Both the position numbers and the translations under genes were made by a program. 64,000 nt of DNA from Nocardia macrotermitis (lineage in GTDB: Bacteria; Actinomycetota; Actinomycetes; Mycobacteriales; Mycobacteriaceae), in assembly GCF_009604405.1 (NCBI RefSeq), contig NZ_WEGK01000002.1, positions 62,001 to 126,000 on the forward strand, given 5' to 3'. Below are positions 17,323 to 26,624 of this stretch, piece by piece. The first letter of the stretch is position 1. Each line of letters opens with the position of its first letter. Below the pieces are notes generated by a model. That model was not told where the DNA came from. It made no database searches and worked only from the letters and a program-made list of their open reading frames with translations.

Positions 17323-18951
17323 ATGACGGACGAAGCGTTGTTGCGGGTCGAGGATCTGCGGGTGGAATATCCCGGCGGTGGCGGACCGGCCGTGGCCGGT
17401 GCGTCGCTGACGGTCTCGCCGGGGGAGACCGTCGCGCTGGTCGGCGAATCCGGTTCGGGCAAGTCGACTTTCGCGCACGCGGTGCTCGGGCTGCTTGGCG
17501 GCGGCACGGTGACGGGCGGGCGGATCACCTTCGCGGGCGAGCGGATCGACGACGCCTCCCCACGCTACCTGCGTGCGATCCGCGGTGCCCGAATCGGGTT
17601 GGTACCACAGGATCCCGGCGTTTCGCTCAATCCCGTGCTGCGGATCGGCGACCAGGTGGCCGAGGCACTGCGCATCCACGGCCGCGCGAACCGCCGCACC
17701 GCGCGGGCGCGGGCGGTGGATATCCTCGCCACGGCCGGACTCGACCGGCCGGAACTGCGCGCACGCCAGTATCCGCAGGATCTCTCGGGTGGTCAGCGGC
17801 AGCGGGTGCTGATCGGTATCGCCCTGGCCTGCGGCCCGGAGCTGGTGATCGCCGACGAGCCGACCAGCGCGCTGGACGTCACCGTGCAGCGCCGCATCCT
17901 GGACCATCTCGCCGCGCGCACCGCCGAATCCGGTACCGCGGTGCTGCTGATCACCCACGATCTGGGTGTCGCGGCCGATCGCGCGGATCGCATCGTGGTG
18001 ATGCGGCGCGGTGAGATCGTCGAATCTGGAAGTACCGCAGTGGTTCTCGGCAATCCGCAGCACGAATACACACGGCGGCTGCTGGATTCGGTGCCGACCC
18101 TGGACGCGCCGACGCGGCCGATCCGCCCTCGAGCCGTGACGCCGCTGCTGTCCGCGACCGGCCTGAGTCGCACCTTCCGGACCGGTTCGCACGGCCGGAT
18201 CACCGCCGTCGATGACGTCACGCTGCACATCGATCGCGGCGAAACCCTCGCGCTGGTAGGTGAATCCGGCTCCGGCAAGAGCACCACCGCGCGCATCCTC
18301 ACGCTGCTCGAACGACCCGATTCCGGCGCGATCACCTTCGATGGGCAGGATGTCGGCGGCCTGCGCGGTGCGCGGCTGCGCGAGTTCCGGCGACGTGTCC
18401 AGGTCGTCTATCAGAATCCCTACGCGTCGCTGAACCCCAAACTGACCATCGGCCAGAGCATCGTGGAACCCTTGCGCGCCTTCGGAATCGGCGATCGACA
18501 GTCACGTCGCGAGCAAGTCGGCGAACTGCTCGAACAGGTGGCCTTGCCGCCGGAGTATCGGGATCGATTGCCCTCGGAATTGTCCGGTGGACAACGCCAG
18601 CGGGTGGCGATCGCACGCGCCCTGGCACTGCGGCCGGAACTGGTGGTGCTCGACGAACCCGTTTCCGCGCTGGATGTTTCGGTCCAGGCGCAGGTTCTCG
18701 AACTGCTCGAGCGGCTGCAACGCGAGCTGTCGCTGAGCTACCTGTTCATCTCGCACGACCTGGCCGTGGTGCGGCGGGTCAGTGATCGCGTCGCGGTGAT
18801 GCGGGCCGGTCGTATCGTCGAAACATCCGGGACCGCAACACTGTTCGATCAACCGACGCATGAATACACCCGCGAACTGCTCGCGGCGGTCCCGGGCGGA
18901 CACGACGAAGAACTCACCCATTCCCGTAGTGAAGGAGTACCTGTGTCATGA
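17323..18951 (+). CDS. Fused double ABC ATPase (DppD-DppF-like)
   Basis: A 542-residue protein with two complete ABC ATPase domains in tandem, equivalent to DppD and DppF. Domain 1 has Walker [10 protein letters not shown] at residues 41-49, signature [11 protein letters not shown] and Walker [13 protein letters not shown]. Domain 2 has Walker [10 protein letters not shown] near residue 313, Q-loop [11 protein letters not shown], signature [11 protein letters not shown] and Walker [13 protein letters not shown]. Each domain ends with a HEYTR segment, normal for this class. One polypeptide can therefore energise both permeases. ATG 17323 follows GGTG; the stop overlaps the next monooxygenase's ATG (ATGA), which ties the transporter to that enzyme. 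Confidence 0.92.
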   Translation: MTDEALLRVEDLRVEYPGGGGPAVAGASLTVSPGETVALVGESGSGKSTFAHAVLGLLGGGTVTGGRITFAGERIDDASPRYLRAIRGARIGLVPQDPGVSLNPVLRIGDQVAEALRIHGRANRRTARARAVDILATAGLDRPELRARQYPQDLSGGQRQRVLIGIALACGPELVIADEPTSALDVTVQRRILDHLAARTAESGTAVLLITHDLGVAADRADRIVVMRRGEIVESGSTAVVLGNPQHEYTRRLLDSVPTLDAPTRPIRPRAVTPLLSATGLSRTFRTGSHGRITAVDDVTLHIDRGETLALVGESGSGKSTTARILTLLERPDSGAITFDGQDVGGLRGARLREFRRRVQVVYQNPYASLNPKLTIGQSIVEPLRAFGIGDRQSRREQVGELLEQVALPPEYRDRLPSELSGGQRQRVAIARALALRPELVVLDEPVSALDVSVQAQVLELLERLQRELSLSYLFISHDLAVVRRVSDRVAVMRAGRIVETSGTATLFDQPTHEYTRELLAAVPGGHDEELTHSRSEGVPVS

Positions 18952-20117
18952 GCACGGCCGAATCCGACAACCAGTGGCGCACCCGGCATGTTCCGCTGTC
19001 GATCCTGGACCTCTCGCCGATCAGCTCGGGATCCACACCGCGCCAAGCGATTCGGAACACCATCGAGCTCGCACAGCGGGCCGAGAGTTGGGGATATCGC
19101 CGATTCTGGGTCGCGGAACATCATTTCGTGCGGGTGGCGAGTTCGTCCCCGGCCACGTTGATCGGCCTGATCGCGGCGGCCACCGAGACGATCCGGGTGG
19201 GTTCGGCGGCCGTGCAGCTCGGGCATCACACCTCGGCGTCGGTGGTGGAGGCCTTCGGCACGATCGACGCGCTGTATCCGGGGCGTCTGGACCTCGGGCT
19301 CGGCCGCTCCGGGCATCGCGCCGACCAGATCCGTTCGGCCGGTGTGCCACCGGTTCCGGCACCGGAGCGGCCCATCGAGGTGCGGGACGGCGTGGTGATT
19401 CCGCCGCCGTTCAGCCCGGGGCAGCTGTTGGATACGACCCGGTTGTCGGCCGGGCTCGCGGCGTTGAAACTGCCTGGCGCGCAAGCGTTGGACTACACCG
19501 AGCAGGTCGAGCAGATCCGCGACTTCCTGGACGGTGGTTACCGCTCCGCCGAAGGTGTTGCGCTGCACGCGGTTCCGGGCGAGGGTGCGGACATCGAACT
19601 CTGGTTGTTCGGCAGCAGCGGCGGCGACAGCGCGCGCCTGGCCGGACGCCTCGGTCTGCCGTTCGCGGCGAACTACCACGTCTCACCGGGCACCATCCTG
19701 GAAACCGTTGCGGCATACCGCGAATCGTTCCAACCCTCGCCCCGCCACCCGAAGCCGTATCTGGTGGTCTCCGCCGACGTCGTCGTCGCACCGGATCACG
19801 CGACGGCCGAACACCTCGCCTCCACCTACGGCCACTGGGTCTACAGCATCCGCAGCGGCGCGGGCGCGGCCGACTACCAGGACCCCGACACCGCCCAACC
19901 CCTCTCCCAACAGCAACAACGCCTGGTCCGCGACCGCACCACCACCCAATTCGTAGGCACCCCCACCGAAGTCGCGGCCCGCCTCACCGCCCTCCAACAA
20001 CTCACCGGCGCAGACGAACTCGTGATAACCAGCGTCACCCACAACCACGAGGACCGCCTCACCTCCCACCGCCTACTGGCCCAGGAATGGGGCCTGTCCC
20101 ACATCCGCGCAGCCTGA
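18948..20117 (+). CDS. Luciferase-like monooxygenase, MsnO8-type
   Basis: A 389-residue LLM flavin-dependent oxidoreductase. The opening [17 protein letters not shown], followed by [37 protein letters not shown] and [15 protein letters not shown], is characteristic of the MsnO8-like group. It carries an insertion ([19 protein letters not shown]) between the barrel halves. It overlaps the ABC ATPase by 4 bp and is the last gene of the second organosulfur block. The last 250 bases have a marked shift to C-ending codons. Probably an FMNH2-dependent oxygenase acting on the compound brought in by the dipeptide-type transporter; this is inferred from gene order only. Confidence 0.87.
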   Translation: MSTAESDNQWRTRHVPLSILDLSPISSGSTPRQAIRNTIELAQRAESWGYRRFWVAEHHFVRVASSSPATLIGLIAAATETIRVGSAAVQLGHHTSASVVEAFGTIDALYPGRLDLGLGRSGHRADQIRSAGVPPVPAPERPIEVRDGVVIPPPFSPGQLLDTTRLSAGLAALKLPGAQALDYTEQVEQIRDFLDGGYRSAEGVALHAVPGEGADIELWLFGSSGGDSARLAGRLGLPFAANYHVSPGTILETVAAYRESFQPSPRHPKPYLVVSADVVVAPDHATAEHLASTYGHWVYSIRSGAGAADYQDPDTAQPLSQQQQRLVRDRTTTQFVGTPTEVAARLTALQQLTGADELVITSVTHNHEDRLTSHRLLAQEWGLSHIRAA

Positions 20118-20750
20118 CCACCCGCCGCACCCGCACATCCGGGGACTGTGGCGGTGAGTGTGAGGTGGTGTTGGTCGGCGACATGCGGAGGGCATCCATG
20201 CTGCCATCCCCGCCTGCCTTGCGCCGGGCCAGTAGCGCCCGACGGCTCTGTCCGACTTTCGGCTCTGGGGCACATTCGGTGGTCTCGACACGGCCGCCGA
20301 TTCCGCAGGCTCGGGTGCGGCGTGAATGATCTTGTCGTAATGGGTATTTCGTGCAGCGATCGTGATGTGCCGCCCGCGCGGACCACCGGATCGGCGTGAC
20401 CACCGAATGTGGACCAGAGCCGTTATCTGGACAGACTCCACAGCCGGGACGACCGGCGTTACGTGTGCATGCGTTCGGTGTTCTGCCCCTTCGTCTGTCC
20501 CGGTGGAAGTCAGGTTCACCCTGCGAACATGGCCGTCCGGTTGGCATATCGACTCGTGCTGAGAGTGCTGTGGTTAGCGTGTCGATCGGCTGTGGGGCGA
20601 GACTGTCCGCAGCTGCGTTCCATGCTGTTAGCGGATGTGGATGGATTCGTCGGGCGGGACGTAGAACCCTGGGTGGAAGTGGCTGGCCTGCGGGTGGAAA
20701 TCGGGGCAATTCCGTTGACCGGGTTCGCGGGCGGTCGGATATTGGTCACT
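20118..20750. other. Long non-coding stretch with inverted repeats
   Basis: The 633 bases between the MsnO8-type gene and the GT39-like gene show no convincing gene. The main structure is a pair of imperfect 37-bp inverted repeats at 20248-20284 and 20398-20434. A longer frame runs into the GT39-like gene from 20409, but its first 114 residues lack family character and are probably untranslated leader. Confidence 0.5.
20248..20434. repeat. Pair of imperfect inverted repeats
   Basis: Left arm 20248-20284 and right arm 20398-20434 are reverse complements with conserved blocks: CACATTCGGTGGTC pairs perfectly with GACCACCGAATGTG, CGGCTCTGG with CCAGAGCCG, and CTGTCC with GGACAG, separated by a few mismatches. 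The loop is 113 bases. This could be a large hairpin or the trace of a small element with inverted ends. Confidence 0.6.
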
Positions 20751-22601
20751 GTGACGACAGCCGCGATCGTAGTCTCGCCCTCCGATGCCGGTTTCCGGTG
20801 GCAGTTCTGGCGTTCGCCCGGGGATCAGCCGGGGTGGGCACGGCCGGTGTTGTTGCTGGTCGCGGCATTGGCGGGGGTGAGTTATGCGTGGGGGATGGCG
20901 GGGCAGGAGCCGCAGATCTACTACGCGGCCGCGGCTCGGTCGATGGCGATGAACTGGCACAACTTCCTCTTCGCCGCGTTCGATCCGGATGCGGTCATCA
21001 GTGTCGACAAGCTGCCCGGTGCGCTGTGGGTGCAGGCGGTGTCGGTGCACGTGTTCGGGCCGCACGTGTGGGCGCTGGTGCTGCCGCAGGTGGTCGAGGG
21101 CGTGCTGACGGTGCTGCTGCTGTTTCGGGTGGTGCACCGCACGGCGGGGCCGGTGGCGGGGGTGGTGGCAGTTGTCGTGCTGGCGTGTACGCCGGTCGTG
21201 GTGTCGCTGGATCGGGGCAACATTCCGGATACGCTGCTGATTCTGTTGCTGCTGTTGGCCGTTGACCGAACGTTCACCGCGATCGAGAGCGGTCGGACTC
21301 GAAACCTCTGGCTCGCCGGGCTTTTCGTCGGCCTGGCCTTCCAGGTGAAGATGGTGCAGGCGTGGGTCGCGATTCCGCTGCTGGCACTCGCATATCTGAT
21401 CGTGGCGACGAGTTCGGTGCGTCGCAGGCTGGCCGATGTGGCGGTGTTCGGCGTTGTCGCCCTGGTGGTTTCGCTCAGCTGGATGACAATCGTCAGCCTG
21501 ATTCCGGCGAACCGGCGGCCGTATGTCGACGGCGGCGGCGATTCGCTGTTCGAACAGGTCTTCCGATACAACGCGCTGTCCCGCGCCGACAGCGGATTCG
21601 GTGTCGGCGCAGGCAGTTTCGAAGTCGGTGGCCAGCAGAACTATCGCAGCCAACTGGTGCTCGGCCCGGAGAATCGACTCGATCACGTATTCACCGGCGG
21701 TGGTGGACGTTCGGGTGGCTGGCTCGTGCCGCTGGCCCTGATCGCCCTGATCGCGCTGGTGGTCCTCGCCCGACATCGCACCCGGAACCTGCGGGTAGTC
21801 GCCGCACTGATCATCTGGGGCGGCTGGCTGCTGATCCACCTCGCGGTATTCCTGGTCGTCGGCACGGTCAATCCGTACTACCTGGCCGCGCTCGCCCCGC
21901 CGGTCGCCGCGTTGATCGGCTGGGGCGCAGTGGAATTCGCGAAGGCCGAATCGGTGTGGATACGTCGGTGCGGTGTGCTCGCGGTGGTGGCGACGGTGCT
22001 GTACGGCGGGTGGTTGCTCGCGCCCGCGTCACCGGTGGTGCGCTGGACGACCGTCGCGGTAGCGCTCGTCCTGTGTGTCGTCGCGGTGGTCGTGCGCCGG
22101 TATTCGATTGCGGCACTGCTGATCGCCGCACTGGCGGCACCCGCGGTCGCGGCGGCCTCCCTGATCGTCGACGGCTACGGCGCGCTGGACATGCCGTTCG
22201 AGCCCGACGCATCCCGGCGGGTGACACACGATGCGGTCGCCTCCGCGCTGGACAGCGGGCCGAAGCTGATGACCTTGGCGCACAACATGTTCCCCAGCGC
22301 GCACTACCCGATCGTCACCTACACCGGAATCCTCGCCGCACCGTTCATCTTCACCACGGGCGCACCGGTGCCCGCCTTCGGCGGCTTCACCGGATCGGCC
22401 CAGGCGCTCACCACCGCCGACCTGGCCCGGCTCACCGCGCAGGGGCAGATCGGATTCGCACTGGTCACGCCGTCGGATGATGCCCGGGTCCGCTGGATTC
22501 AGCAGTACTGCAAGGCATTACCGCCGGACAAGAACGATTCGGTGCGAGCGTACCTGTGCGGCCCGGTCCGGCAGACGAAACCGCCCGTCACACACAGGTG
22601 A
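20751..22601 (+). CDS. ArnT/GT39-like membrane glycosyltransferase
   Basis: A 616-residue polytopic membrane protein of the ArnT/PMT (GT39, GT-C fold) group. It has about 11-12 membrane segments. Characteristic actinobacterial stretches are AAAARSMAMNWHNFLFAAFDP, VDKLPGALWVQAVSVHVFG, LDRGNIPDTLLILLLLLAVD and FQVKMVQAWVAIP, with a C-terminal soluble part (from about residue 500). Such enzymes transfer a sugar from a polyprenyl phosphate carrier outside the membrane. GTG 20751 was chosen because membrane-protein character starts just after; the exact start is uncertain. The usual acidic pair after the first membrane helix appears as QEP, so activity is not certain. Its last 282 coding bases are repeated at 26343-26624. 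Confidence 0.8.
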   Translation: MTTAAIVVSPSDAGFRWQFWRSPGDQPGWARPVLLLVAALAGVSYAWGMAGQEPQIYYAAAARSMAMNWHNFLFAAFDPDAVISVDKLPGALWVQAVSVHVFGPHVWALVLPQVVEGVLTVLLLFRVVHRTAGPVAGVVAVVVLACTPVVVSLDRGNIPDTLLILLLLLAVDRTFTAIESGRTRNLWLAGLFVGLAFQVKMVQAWVAIPLLALAYLIVATSSVRRRLADVAVFGVVALVVSLSWMTIVSLIPANRRPYVDGGGDSLFEQVFRYNALSRADSGFGVGAGSFEVGGQQNYRSQLVLGPENRLDHVFTGGGGRSGGWLVPLALIALIALVVLARHRTRNLRVVAALIIWGGWLLIHLAVFLVVGTVNPYYLAALAPPVAALIGWGAVEFAKAESVWIRRCGVLAVVATVLYGGWLLAPASPVVRWTTVAVALVLCVVAVVVRRYSIAALLIAALAAPAVAAASLIVDGYGALDMPFEPDASRRVTHDAVASALDSGPKLMTLAHNMFPSAHYPIVTYTGILAAPFIFTTGAPVPAFGGFTGSAQALTTADLARLTAQGQIGFALVTPSDDARVRWIQQYCKALPPDKNDSVRAYLCGPVRQTKPPVTHR

Positions 22602-22613
22602 CGGGCGGCATCG
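22320..22613. repeat. 294-bp direct repeat, copy 1 (3' end of the GT39-like gene)
   Basis: Bases 22320-22613 recur at 26343-26636 at a constant offset of 4,023 with only three differences seen (two near the left end, one in the hairpin), so identity is about 99%. The repeat covers the last 94 codons and the terminator hairpin of the GT39-like gene. The two copies bracket a monooxygenase, exporter and regulator cassette. Confidence 0.92.
22581..22608 (+). terminator. Terminator hairpin of the GT39-like gene
   Basis: A perfect 11-bp stem (CCGCCCGTCAC / GTGACGGGCGG) with a 6-base loop spans the stop codon at 22601. It lacks a T-tract. The second copy at 26604-26631 has one mismatch in the stem. 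Confidence 0.65.
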
Positions 22614-22887
22614 TCCGCAACGCCGGAACCTCCGCCTGGAAGGGCGCGACCAGCCGCTCGGCCATCGTCCCGAAGGGCGGACGCGCGTATCCGGTGTAGA
22701 CCAGGCGTCCGTCGCCGGTGCGAGCGACCGCGTCGATGCCCGGCACCAGCGGATACGTCATCTGCCCTCGGCCGTCGTGCCGCCCGGTGATCAGGCCGCG
22801 CACGATGTTGTGCAGGCCGGCGCCGACGAGGTGCAGCGGCTCGTGACCGGGTGGGACCGTCGGCTCGGGGAAGTCGCGGTCGAGTAG
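22614..22887 (-). pseudogene. Truncated zinc-type alcohol dehydrogenase/quinone reductase fragment
   Basis: An open frame on the minus strand encodes an internal piece of a medium-chain dehydrogenase-like protein: DFPEPTVPPGHEPLHLVGAG, then LHNIVRGLITGRHDG, YPLVPGIDAVARTGDGRL and YTGYARPPFGTMAERLVAP. Full members are about 330 residues with a nucleotide-binding half. Here the N-terminus is cut by a TGA at 22888-22890, and the C-terminal three quarters are missing because the sequence runs straight into the 294-bp repeat at 22613. The breakpoint at the repeat edge shows that this gene was cut by the event that created the duplication. Confidence 0.65.
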
Positions 22888-22952
22888 TCATCTCGTCCGT
22901 GCGGCAGTCGTCAACGCCCCCGACGGGACATCCGGGCACGATGAGGTGTCGG

Positions 22953-24167
22953 TCATGGGGCGAACTCGGGCAGGGTCAGGGCGGAATGGGCGGGACGCTC
23001 CGCGGGGGTGGGCATTGCGCTGAGGTTGCGTAGCATCTCGTTTCGTTGCCGCAGGGCCTGCGCGGTGGCCGGGAACAGCGCGGCATCACCTTTTCCGACC
23101 TGATTCTGGTTCAGCGTCACGAACTCCCGTGTGTCGTGTTCATAGGCGGCGAAGCCCGCGACATGGTCTCGGTCCGCCAGTGAGCCGGCGAGCATATATG
23201 CGCCGACGAGCGCGAGGCTGGATCCCTGGCCGGTGAGGAATGAGGGTGCGTACGCGGCGTCGCCCACCAGTGCGACTCTGCCGCTGGACCAGCGGGGCAA
23301 GTGGATCTGGCCGACTGTATCGAAGAACAGGTCTTCCGCCTGCCGCATGGCATGCAGCATGCCCGGGACCTGCCATCCGGCGTCGGCGAATACGCCTATG
23401 ACCAGTTCTCGCTGGGCCTGCGGGTTCCGGAACGCGTCGAACGGTGGGGTCGGGTGGACGAAGTTCAGCAGGGCATGCACTGTGTCGTCGTTGTCTCCCA
23501 CGGCGTAGAGTGCCGCGGCCCGGCCCGGCGTGTTCCACAACGCAGTCTCGCGGCTCAGCCCCAGGGGGTTGGCCATGGTGAATCCGGCGAAGCAGTAGCC
23601 GAGGTATCGATGGAACTGCGTTTCGGGACCGAACACGAGTTCGCGGGTGCGGGAATGCAGACCGTCCGCCCCGACCACCAGGTCGAAAGTTTCTGTGCCG
23701 CCCCGGCGGAAGGTGACCTCGACGCCGTGGTCGGACTGGTCGAGAGTGTCGATGGAGTCGCCGAACAGGAACTGCACGTCGTGACGAACCGCCTCGTACA
23801 GCGTGGCGGTCAGTTCCCCGCGCGGCACTTCCAGATCGTTTCCCGTGCCGCCGGTCAGGGAGTGTGGGTCGACCGATGCCACCGTATCGCCGGAGCCGTC
23901 GAGGAAGGAGATCCGGCGCAGGTCGATATGCGCGTCCTGTAGCCGCGGCAGAATACCCATCCGCCGCACGACTTCGAGTGCGGTGCCGCGCACGTCGATG
24001 GGGTAGCCACCGCCGCGGAAGCCGTCCGCCTTCTCGACCACCGTGACCGCGAATCCGTACCGGTTCAGCCAGAATGCAAGGGCGGGCCCCGCAATGCTCG
24101 CCCCGGATATCAGTACAGTCCGGCGGGGCGTGGTGCGGCTACCCCGCGGCAGTTCCGTATCGGTCAT
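22953..24167 (-). CDS. FAD-dependent aromatic-type monooxygenase
   Basis: A 404-residue class A flavoprotein monooxygenase. It has the N-terminal FAD fold GASIAG (residues 22-27) followed by VVEKADGFRGGGYPIDVRG, the DG motif VVGADGLHSRTR, and the GD motif VALVGDAAYAPSFLTGQGSS. Relatives include tetracycline- and rifamycin-inactivating enzymes and polyketide hydroxylases. ATG 24167 overlaps the MFS stop by 4 bp, so it is co-expressed with the exporter. A divergent TetR with a palindromic operator completes a classic drug-modification/efflux unit. The protein at 37361-38470 is a paralogue. The substrate is unknown; NADPH use is assumed from the family. Confidence 0.85.
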   Translation of the reverse strand: MTDTELPRGSRTTPRRTVLISGASIAGPALAFWLNRYGFAVTVVEKADGFRGGGYPIDVRGTALEVVRRMGILPRLQDAHIDLRRISFLDGSGDTVASVDPHSLTGGTGNDLEVPRGELTATLYEAVRHDVQFLFGDSIDTLDQSDHGVEVTFRRGGTETFDLVVGADGLHSRTRELVFGPETQFHRYLGYCFAGFTMANPLGLSRETALWNTPGRAAALYAVGDNDDTVHALLNFVHPTPPFDAFRNPQAQRELVIGVFADAGWQVPGMLHAMRQAEDLFFDTVGQIHLPRWSSGRVALVGDAAYAPSFLTGQGSSLALVGAYMLAGSLADRDHVAGFAAYEHDTREFVTLNQNQVGKGDAALFPATAQALRQRNEMLRNLSAMPTPAERPAHSALTLPEFAP

Positions 24168-25561
24168 CGCGTGACTCCTTTCTTCATGGACCGGACGACC
24201 GGCAAGGACAGCGCCGCCACGGAGCCGGCGATGACGAAGCCGGTGACGAAGGCCGATTCGGCGGGAATATCGGACCCGGAAGGTGTTGCGGCGGTGAGGA
24301 TCACGCCACTGAGTTGCGCACCCACGGCGTAACCGAGTACACGAGTCACCAGGACCAGGCTGGTGGCGATACCGGTGTCGCGCCGATCGACGGCGGTGGC
24401 GATACCGGTCACCAGCGCGGTAACGCACAGACCGTTGGCGAGCGCGATCATCGCCTTACCCCCGACGAGGTGCCAGACCTCGGTGTGCAGGGCCGCCAGG
24501 CCGATCAGCCCGACGGCGAGGATCACGATTCCGGCGGTGACCACGGCACGCGAGCCGGAACGCCGCACCCACATCCCGCTGAGCGGACCGGCCAGGGTCG
24601 CGGCCACGGCGCCGGGTAGCAACAGGAATCCGATTTCGGTGGCGCTCGCTCCGAACCCGTATTCGCCGGCCGGGACCGCGAGTAGTTGCGGGACCAGGTA
24701 GACCGCTACCGAGGTGCCGACACAGATCGCGAACGTCAGTACTAACGGCTGCCATATCGCGGGCCGTGCGAGCATGCGCAGATCGATCATCGGTTCGGTC
24801 GCGCGCCGTTCGACGGCTATCCATCCGGTGGCGAAGGCTGCCAGAACCACGACGAGGGCGCCCAGGGCGAGTGGCCGGGAAGCGAGATCGGGTGCCAGCG
24901 CGAGTCCGAGCATGAGCGTGGCCAGGGACCCGCTCAACAGAGCCAGACCCAGCCAGTCGAGCCCGGTGGCGTCGGTCCGGCCGGGCGCATCATGCGGCAT
25001 CAGTCGGTTCACCAGCGCGGTGGACATGATGACGGCGATCGTCGGCAGCGCGAACATCCAATGCCGGGACAGTCCTTCGGCTACCGGCCCGGCCGCCAGC
25101 GTTCCCGCCATCCCGCCCCCCACGAACAACCCGCTGACCACACCGATGGCCACCTTCGCCGCGTCCGCGGGCAGGTGTTCGCGTACCAGGATGAACGACA
25201 GCGGCAGGGCACCGACCATCGCTCCCTGCAGTATCTGGCCGAGCAGCAGGACGGGCAGGTTCGGTGCCAGGGCGGAGACCAGTCCTCCCGCCGAGACCAC
25301 CGCCATCAGCCGGATCAGGACGCGTTTTCCGCCGTAGCGGTCGCCGAATGTGCCGGCGACCGGGGTGATGAGCGCGCCGGTGACGAGGAGTACGACGCTG
25401 AGTAGTGCGCCTTGCGCCGGAGTCATATCCAGCTCGCGTTGCAGCAGTGGGAGGGTCGGAGCCACCACCGATTCCAGGGCGCCGGTGGCGACCGCCAGCA
25501 TGCCGAGTGCTGCGACAGCGGGCTTCCCGATACGGGCTGCGGGTGCCAGCGTTTCGATCAT
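24164..25561 (-). CDS. MFS drug exporter
   Basis: A 465-residue major facilitator with about 14 membrane segments, like DHA2-type proton/drug antiporters. The motif A loop GDRYGGKRVL follows the second helix; ESVVAPTLPLLQREL in helix 1 and VAGTFGDRYGGKRV are typical. ATG 25561 has an AAGGAAGT ribosome site. The gene is read away from a TetR gene, with a shared operator in the 104-base gap. It overlaps the FAD monooxygenase gene downstream. Export of an aromatic or drug-like compound is likely; specificity cannot be read from sequence. Confidence 0.88.
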   Translation of the reverse strand: MIETLAPAARIGKPAVAALGMLAVATGALESVVAPTLPLLQRELDMTPAQGALLSVVLLVTGALITPVAGTFGDRYGGKRVLIRLMAVVSAGGLVSALAPNLPVLLLGQILQGAMVGALPLSFILVREHLPADAAKVAIGVVSGLFVGGGMAGTLAAGPVAEGLSRHWMFALPTIAVIMSTALVNRLMPHDAPGRTDATGLDWLGLALLSGSLATLMLGLALAPDLASRPLALGALVVVLAAFATGWIAVERRATEPMIDLRMLARPAIWQPLVLTFAICVGTSVAVYLVPQLLAVPAGEYGFGASATEIGFLLLPGAVAATLAGPLSGMWVRRSGSRAVVTAGIVILAVGLIGLAALHTEVWHLVGGKAMIALANGLCVTALVTGIATAVDRRDTGIATSLVLVTRVLGYAVGAQLSGVILTAATPSGSDIPAESAFVTGFVIAGSVAALSLPVVRSMKKGVTR

Positions 25562-25629
25562 GGACTTCCTTCCGTGGTTACGGTCCGGAGGGTGTGCGAG
25601 CCCCGCGAATCGGCGCGGCATACGACAAC

Positions 25630-25649
25630 ACTACACCGTGCAGTGTAGT
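25630..25649. promoter_or_regulatory. Palindromic TetR operator between exporter and regulator genes
   Basis: Inverted 7-bp arms ACTACAC (25630-25636) and GTGTAGT (25643-25649) around CGTGCA. Outer ACGACA/TGTCGT halves extend the dyad. It lies 16 bp before the TetR ATG and 68 bp before the MFS ATG on the other strand, the expected place for a TetR site controlling both. Confidence 0.72.
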
Positions 25650-25665
25650 TCGGTAGTATGTCGTC

Positions 25666-26307
25666 ATGCCGACCACGAAGACACTGCGTGAGGGGTCAAC
25701 CCAGAAGCGGGCCGCCATACTCTCGGCCGCGCGGGAACTGTTTCTCGCCCAGGGGTTCGACCGGTCCAGCGTCGATGCGGTCGCCGCCCGCGCCGAGGTG
25801 TCCAAACGGACGGTCTATGACTATTTCGGTGATAAGCGCACATTGCTGCAAGCAGTCGTCGACACAGTCGGCCGGTCGCTGACCGACACGATCCGCCGCA
25901 CACTCGACGACACCCTCACCGGCCTTCCGGACGGCGCTGATCTCGAAGAGCGCCTGATCACCTTCTCGATGCGTATCGCCACCGATATGCTCGGCTCGGC
26001 GGAGTACGCAACGCTGGTTCGATTGGTGCGCACGGAATCCGGCCACCTACCGTACCCCGGCTACAACCCGATGGCCGATACTCCCGAGGAAGCAATCGCC
26101 GAGCGGTTTGCCGCCTTCGCCGCGGCTGGGCTACTCGACATTCCCGACCCCCGGCTCGCGGTCGACCAATTCCTCGTCCTGGCGTTCGGGGTCGCCCTCA
26201 ACAAGTTCGGCTCGGCGAATGCCGCGGAGGATCCTCGCGTCGAGCCGCTCGTAGTCGAGGGCGTGCGCACCTTTCTCAGGGCGTTCCGGGCTGGTCCGGT
26301 GCGATGA
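25666..26307 (+). CDS. TetR-family regulator of the exporter cassette
   Basis: A 213-residue TetR repressor. The helix-turn-helix is at about residues 15-60 (KRAAILSAARELFLAQGF, VDAVAARAEVSKRTVYDYF, KRTLLQAVV). The C-terminal domain matches the AefR-like/TetR_C group (ATDMLGSAEYATLVRLVRTE). It is divergent from the MFS-monooxygenase pair and close to a dyad operator, so it most likely represses both until a ligand binds. Its stop overlaps an ATG (26304) that starts a chimeric remnant of the GT39-like gene. Confidence 0.88.
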   Translation: MPTTKTLREGSTQKRAAILSAARELFLAQGFDRSSVDAVAARAEVSKRTVYDYFGDKRTLLQAVVDTVGRSLTDTIRRTLDDTLTGLPDGADLEERLITFSMRIATDMLGSAEYATLVRLVRTESGHLPYPGYNPMADTPEEAIAERFAAFAAAGLLDIPDPRLAVDQFLVLAFGVALNKFGSANAAEDPRVEPLVVEGVRTFLRAFRAGPVR

Positions 26308-26624
26308 AACAGTGGGTCTGTGAGGGTTTCCAGCCGGGGTCTTACACCGGAATCCTTGCCTCACCGTTCATCTTCACCACGGGCGCACCGGTGCCCGCCT
26401 TCGGCGGCTTCACCGGATCGGCCCAGGCGCTCACCACCGCCGACCTGGCCCGGCTCACCGCGCAGGGGCAGATCGGATTCGCACTGGTCACGCCGTCGGA
26501 TGATGCCCGGGTCCGCTGGATTCAGCAGTACTGCAAGGCATTACCGCCGGACAAGAACGATTCGGTGCGAGCGTACCTGTGCGGCCCGGTCCGGCAGACG
26601 AAACCGCCCGCCACACACAGGTGA
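26304..26624 (+). pseudogene. Chimeric remnant of the GT39-like gene
   Basis: A 106-residue frame begins at ATG 26304, overlapping the TetR stop. Its first 13 residues (MKQWVCEGFQPGS) are new; the rest, from YTGIL, repeats the last 93 residues of the GT39-like protein. It lacks all membrane helices and the catalytic part, so it cannot work as a glycosyltransferase. It may be translated by coupling to the TetR gene. The duplicate hairpin follows at 26604-26631. Confidence 0.8.

Noticed and set aside
20325..20365. Short match (GGGTATTTCGT.CAG.GATCG) between 20340 and 37140 as a shared element
   Set aside because: Only about 20 bases agree and the flanks do not line up, so I cannot separate it from chance.
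22499..22939. A longer minus-strand frame across the dehydrogenase fragment
   Set aside because: A different frame holds the dehydrogenase-like sequence; this one is an out-of-frame shadow that runs into the duplicated glycosyltransferase end.
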